Positions 62,199 through 64,000 of a stretch of 64,000 nt of DNA are shown here, in pieces. The DNA is from Clostridiales bacterium (GTDB lineage: Bacteria > Bacillota > Clostridia > Christensenellales > Aristaeellaceae): NCBI GenBank assembly GCA_004554085.1, contig SFNY01000003.1, positions 1-64,000 of the forward strand, read 5' to 3'. A model generated the notes under the pieces. It searched no databases. It was given only the letters and a program-made list of their open reading frames with translations, and had not been told where the DNA came from. How positions within the stretch are numbered: the first letter of the stretch is position 1; each line of letters opens with the position of its first letter. The position numbers were made by a program, and so were the translations under genes.

Positions 62199-63659
62199 AT
62201 GGAGATTGGATTGTTGATTCATTTTTTCAGGATACATCAGGATTTTTCAAAGGATGTCCACATGCTCGTCTCGGACGCCAATGCCTGGGAGCTCGTTCAC
62301 CGGCTGGTTGCCGAGAATTGCGGGATCAATCTGCATGTATACTGCAAGGATAAGGCCGCGCTGAAGAAAATCCGGAAGGCGCAGGATCGGGCGGAGAACG
62401 TCGGAGCGGACAACCGGATTACATACGGCGAGCCGGACGAGCTTCTGCGCTGCGAATCCATCGGAACGCTGGTCTTCGATGAGCGGATCGATTATCGCCT
62501 GATCCTGGAGCTTGCTGCGAAGAAGCCGCAGGCGGTCGTCGGCCTGATGCGCGGAACCAACGTCTCCTACATGCAGATCTGGGAAGCGTGCATGGCTTCG
62601 GCGCAGTATGTCTATATCCGCTGCCTGATGAACAACACCCGCATCGAGGTATTTGACTGGAAGCGGGGCGCTTATGAAAAGGAACTGAGCGTAATCTTCC
62701 CGGTCTACAAGGTTGAAGCCTATCTGGAGAAATGCATCAAAAGCGTCACGGAGTGGAAGGCACCCTATGTGGAATTCCTCTTTGTGAACGATGGCTCGCC
62801 GGATGGATCGAGAAAGATTCTCAGCGAATACGCGAAAAAGGATCCGCGCATCAAAATCATCGACAAGGAGAACGGCGGATGCGCGTCCGCGCGCCAGCTG
62901 GGCCTGGAACGCGCGGTCGGAAGGTACGTCGGCTTCATCGATCCGGATGATTTCATCGAGCCGGACATGTTCCGCCAGCTGCTGGGCCGCGCGATGCTGG
63001 GCGGATATGAGCTGTGCTATTGCGGCTACAACGAGTACATCGAGAGCACGAAGGAGATCATTCCCATCAAGGACGTCCTGGAGGGCGATTACGCGTGGGG
63101 AATCTCCGAGCGCCGGCTCATTCAGAAGCTGATCATCAACCAGCGCGTCGCGATCTGGCGCGGCATATACAGGCGCGATTTCATCGAGCAGAACAAAATT
63201 GGCTTTGTCACGAGTCTGCGCCGCTTCGATGATCTTCCGTTCATGGTCGAGGTCTGCGCGAAGGCGCGCACGGCGGTGGCGCTGAACCAGAATCTGTACT
63301 ATTACAGAATCGGGCGGCCGGGGCAGGACGTCTCCTGCACGGACGACAGATTGTACGTTCATTTTGACATCTTCGAGCACCTGGACGCCATCATGGACGA
63401 GATGGGCGAACAGAGGCTCAAGGACTATCTGCAGGTGCGCAAGCTGCACACGCATCTCTATGCGATGCGGATCATCGAAGACAAGTATCTGAAGGAGTAT
63501 GCCGTCCGTGCGAAGAAGGATCTGAAGCGGAACGCGGGCATGCTGCGGACACTGATTTCCATCTGGCGCTGGTCCAACCGTGCGGAAATCAAGGACTATC
63601 TGCGGATCATGACCGGACGAACCGGCGCTTACAAGAAGGGCCGGAAGGCGGAAGCCTGA
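62199..63659 (+). CDS. Two-part glycosyltransferase (unknown N-terminal domain plus GT2)
   Basis: This protein has 486 residues. Residues 1-150 form an alpha/beta domain without a recognised family (LLIHFFRIHQDFSKD ... LVFDERIDYRLILELAAKK). From about 158 it is a GT2 catalytic domain (LSVIFPVYKVEAYLEKCIKSV, VNDGSPDGS, IDPDDF near 246). GGGAG lies 8 bases before the ATG. The N-terminal part may bind an acceptor or partner. It lies just before glf and is probably part of the same glycan pathway. Confidence 0.85.
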   Translation: MEIGLLIHFFRIHQDFSKDVHMLVSDANAWELVHRLVAENCGINLHVYCKDKAALKKIRKAQDRAENVGADNRITYGEPDELLRCESIGTLVFDERIDYRLILELAAKKPQAVVGLMRGTNVSYMQIWEACMASAQYVYIRCLMNNTRIEVFDWKRGAYEKELSVIFPVYKVEAYLEKCIKSVTEWKAPYVEFLFVNDGSPDGSRKILSEYAKKDPRIKIIDKENGGCASARQLGLERAVGRYVGFIDPDDFIEPDMFRQLLGRAMLGGYELCYCGYNEYIESTKEIIPIKDVLEGDYAWGISERRLIQKLIINQRVAIWRGIYRRDFIEQNKIGFVTSLRRFDDLPFMVEVCAKARTAVALNQNLYYYRIGRPGQDVSCTDDRLYVHFDIFEHLDAIMDEMGEQRLKDYLQVRKLHTHLYAMRIIEDKYLKEYAVRAKKDLKRNAGMLRTLISIWRWSNRAEIKDYLRIMTGRTGAYKKGRKAEA

Positions 63660-63684
63660 ACCGGACGAACGAAAGGAAACGAGA

Positions 63685-64000
63685 ATGCGATACGATTACC
63701 TGATTGTGGGCGCCGGGCTCTTTGGCTCCGTCGTCGCACATGAACTGACGAAGGCCGGCAAAAAATGCCTGCTGATCGACAAGAGAAGCCACATCGCCGG
63801 CAACGCATATACGGAAAAGATCGAAGGGATCGATGTTCACGTCTATGGCGCGCACATCTTTCACACCTCGAATGAGATGGTCTGGGATTATGTGAACAGC
63901 TTTACGCCGTTCCAGAGATTCATAAACGCCCCGATTGCCGTGTACAAGGGCGAGGTCTACAATCTGCCGTTCAACATGAACACCTTCAACCGGATGTGGG
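63685..64000 (+). CDS. glf: UDP-galactopyranose mutase, N-terminal part (runs off the window)
   Basis: The first 105 residues are visible. The FAD-binding start is YDYLIVGAGLFGSVVAHEL, then RSHIAGNAYTEKIEGI and YGAHIFHTSNEMVWDYV, and KGEVYNLPFNMNTFNRMW at the edge, all typical of Glf. It interconverts UDP-galactopyranose and UDP-galactofuranose, the precursor for galactofuranose-containing surface glycans. AAAGGAAACGAG precedes the ATG. The gene continues beyond base 64000. Confidence 0.95.
   Translation, partial: MRYDYLIVGAGLFGSVVAHELTKAGKKCLLIDKRSHIAGNAYTEKIEGIDVHVYGAHIFHTSNEMVWDYVNSFTPFQRFINAPIAVYKGEVYNLPFNMNTFNRMW

Overview
The window reads as chromosomal DNA of a GC-rich (roughly 55-60 %) monoderm Clostridia-type Firmicute, probably an uncultured gut lineage. 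Evidence: purine-rich Shine-Dalgarno sites 7-9 bases before most starts, perfect TTGACA-17-TATAAT promoters, an MsmX-type sugar ABC ATPase with LplC-type permease, a type VII secretion system (T7SS) of the EssC/YukD/WXG100 kind, and BspA-type (DUF285) surface repeats. No rRNA, tRNA or CRISPR array was seen. The assignment is inference from gene content.

Layout. (1) 1-310: repeats that look like a transposon end, plus two terminators. (2) 320-11557, minus strand: a nine-gene sugar-catabolism operon (isomerase, PfkB kinase, class II aldolase, aldehyde dehydrogenase, glycerate kinase, enolase-like protein, aldo/keto reductase, KDPG-type aldolase, Ldh-type oxidoreductase) behind an AraC-family regulator. 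(3) 11564-21900: nagA, a NagB-like isomerase, an MsmX-type ATPase, a cupin-like protein, a glycerol-dehydrogenase-like enzyme, a solute-binding protein and permease, and a transsulfuration pair (mccB-like and a truncated cysK-like gene). The pair sits behind what looks like a cysteine-codon leader-peptide attenuator. The cysK 3' end is fused to the 3' end of a second permease gene, which indicates a deletion or an assembly chimera. (4) 22393-30841, minus strand: a transposase relic, then a cobalamin-riboswitch operon of fused and overlapping genes: small ORF, cbiK-cbiL (frameshifted), hemA-precorrin-2 dehydrogenase, hemC, cobA-hemD, hemB, hemL. (5) 30900-32960: decayed LRR sequence, a WYL regulator broken by a 14-bp tandem duplication, and a stretch without a confident gene. 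(6) 32961-64000, plus strand: more than 30 kb in one direction, starting with a consensus promoter, a structured leader and a LoaP-like NusG paralog. It then carries FHA proteins, EssC, a LytTR regulator, a YukD-like protein, eight small ESX-like proteins, a probable T7SS effector with a DUF4176-like partner, a VWA-FHA membrane protein, a PP2C phosphatase, a 2042-residue transmembrane Ser/Thr kinase with an LRR ectodomain, and finally glycosyltransferases, a Wzm/Wzt-type exporter and the start of glf.

How it fits together (inference). Region 6 is the most unusual part: a T7SS whose recognisable core is EssC, YukD and WXG100 proteins, with no EssB, EsaA or EssA visible. It is combined with a kinase/phosphatase/FHA signalling set and a surface-glycan export module, probably transcribed as one long antiterminated unit. 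The kinase-TM-ectodomain protein has the same topology as the pseudokinase EssB and could take its place. In region 2 the enzymes can be ordered into a route from an aldose to dihydroxyacetone phosphate plus glyceraldehyde, then glycerate and 2-phosphoglycerate, although the enolase-like member has lost catalytic residues.
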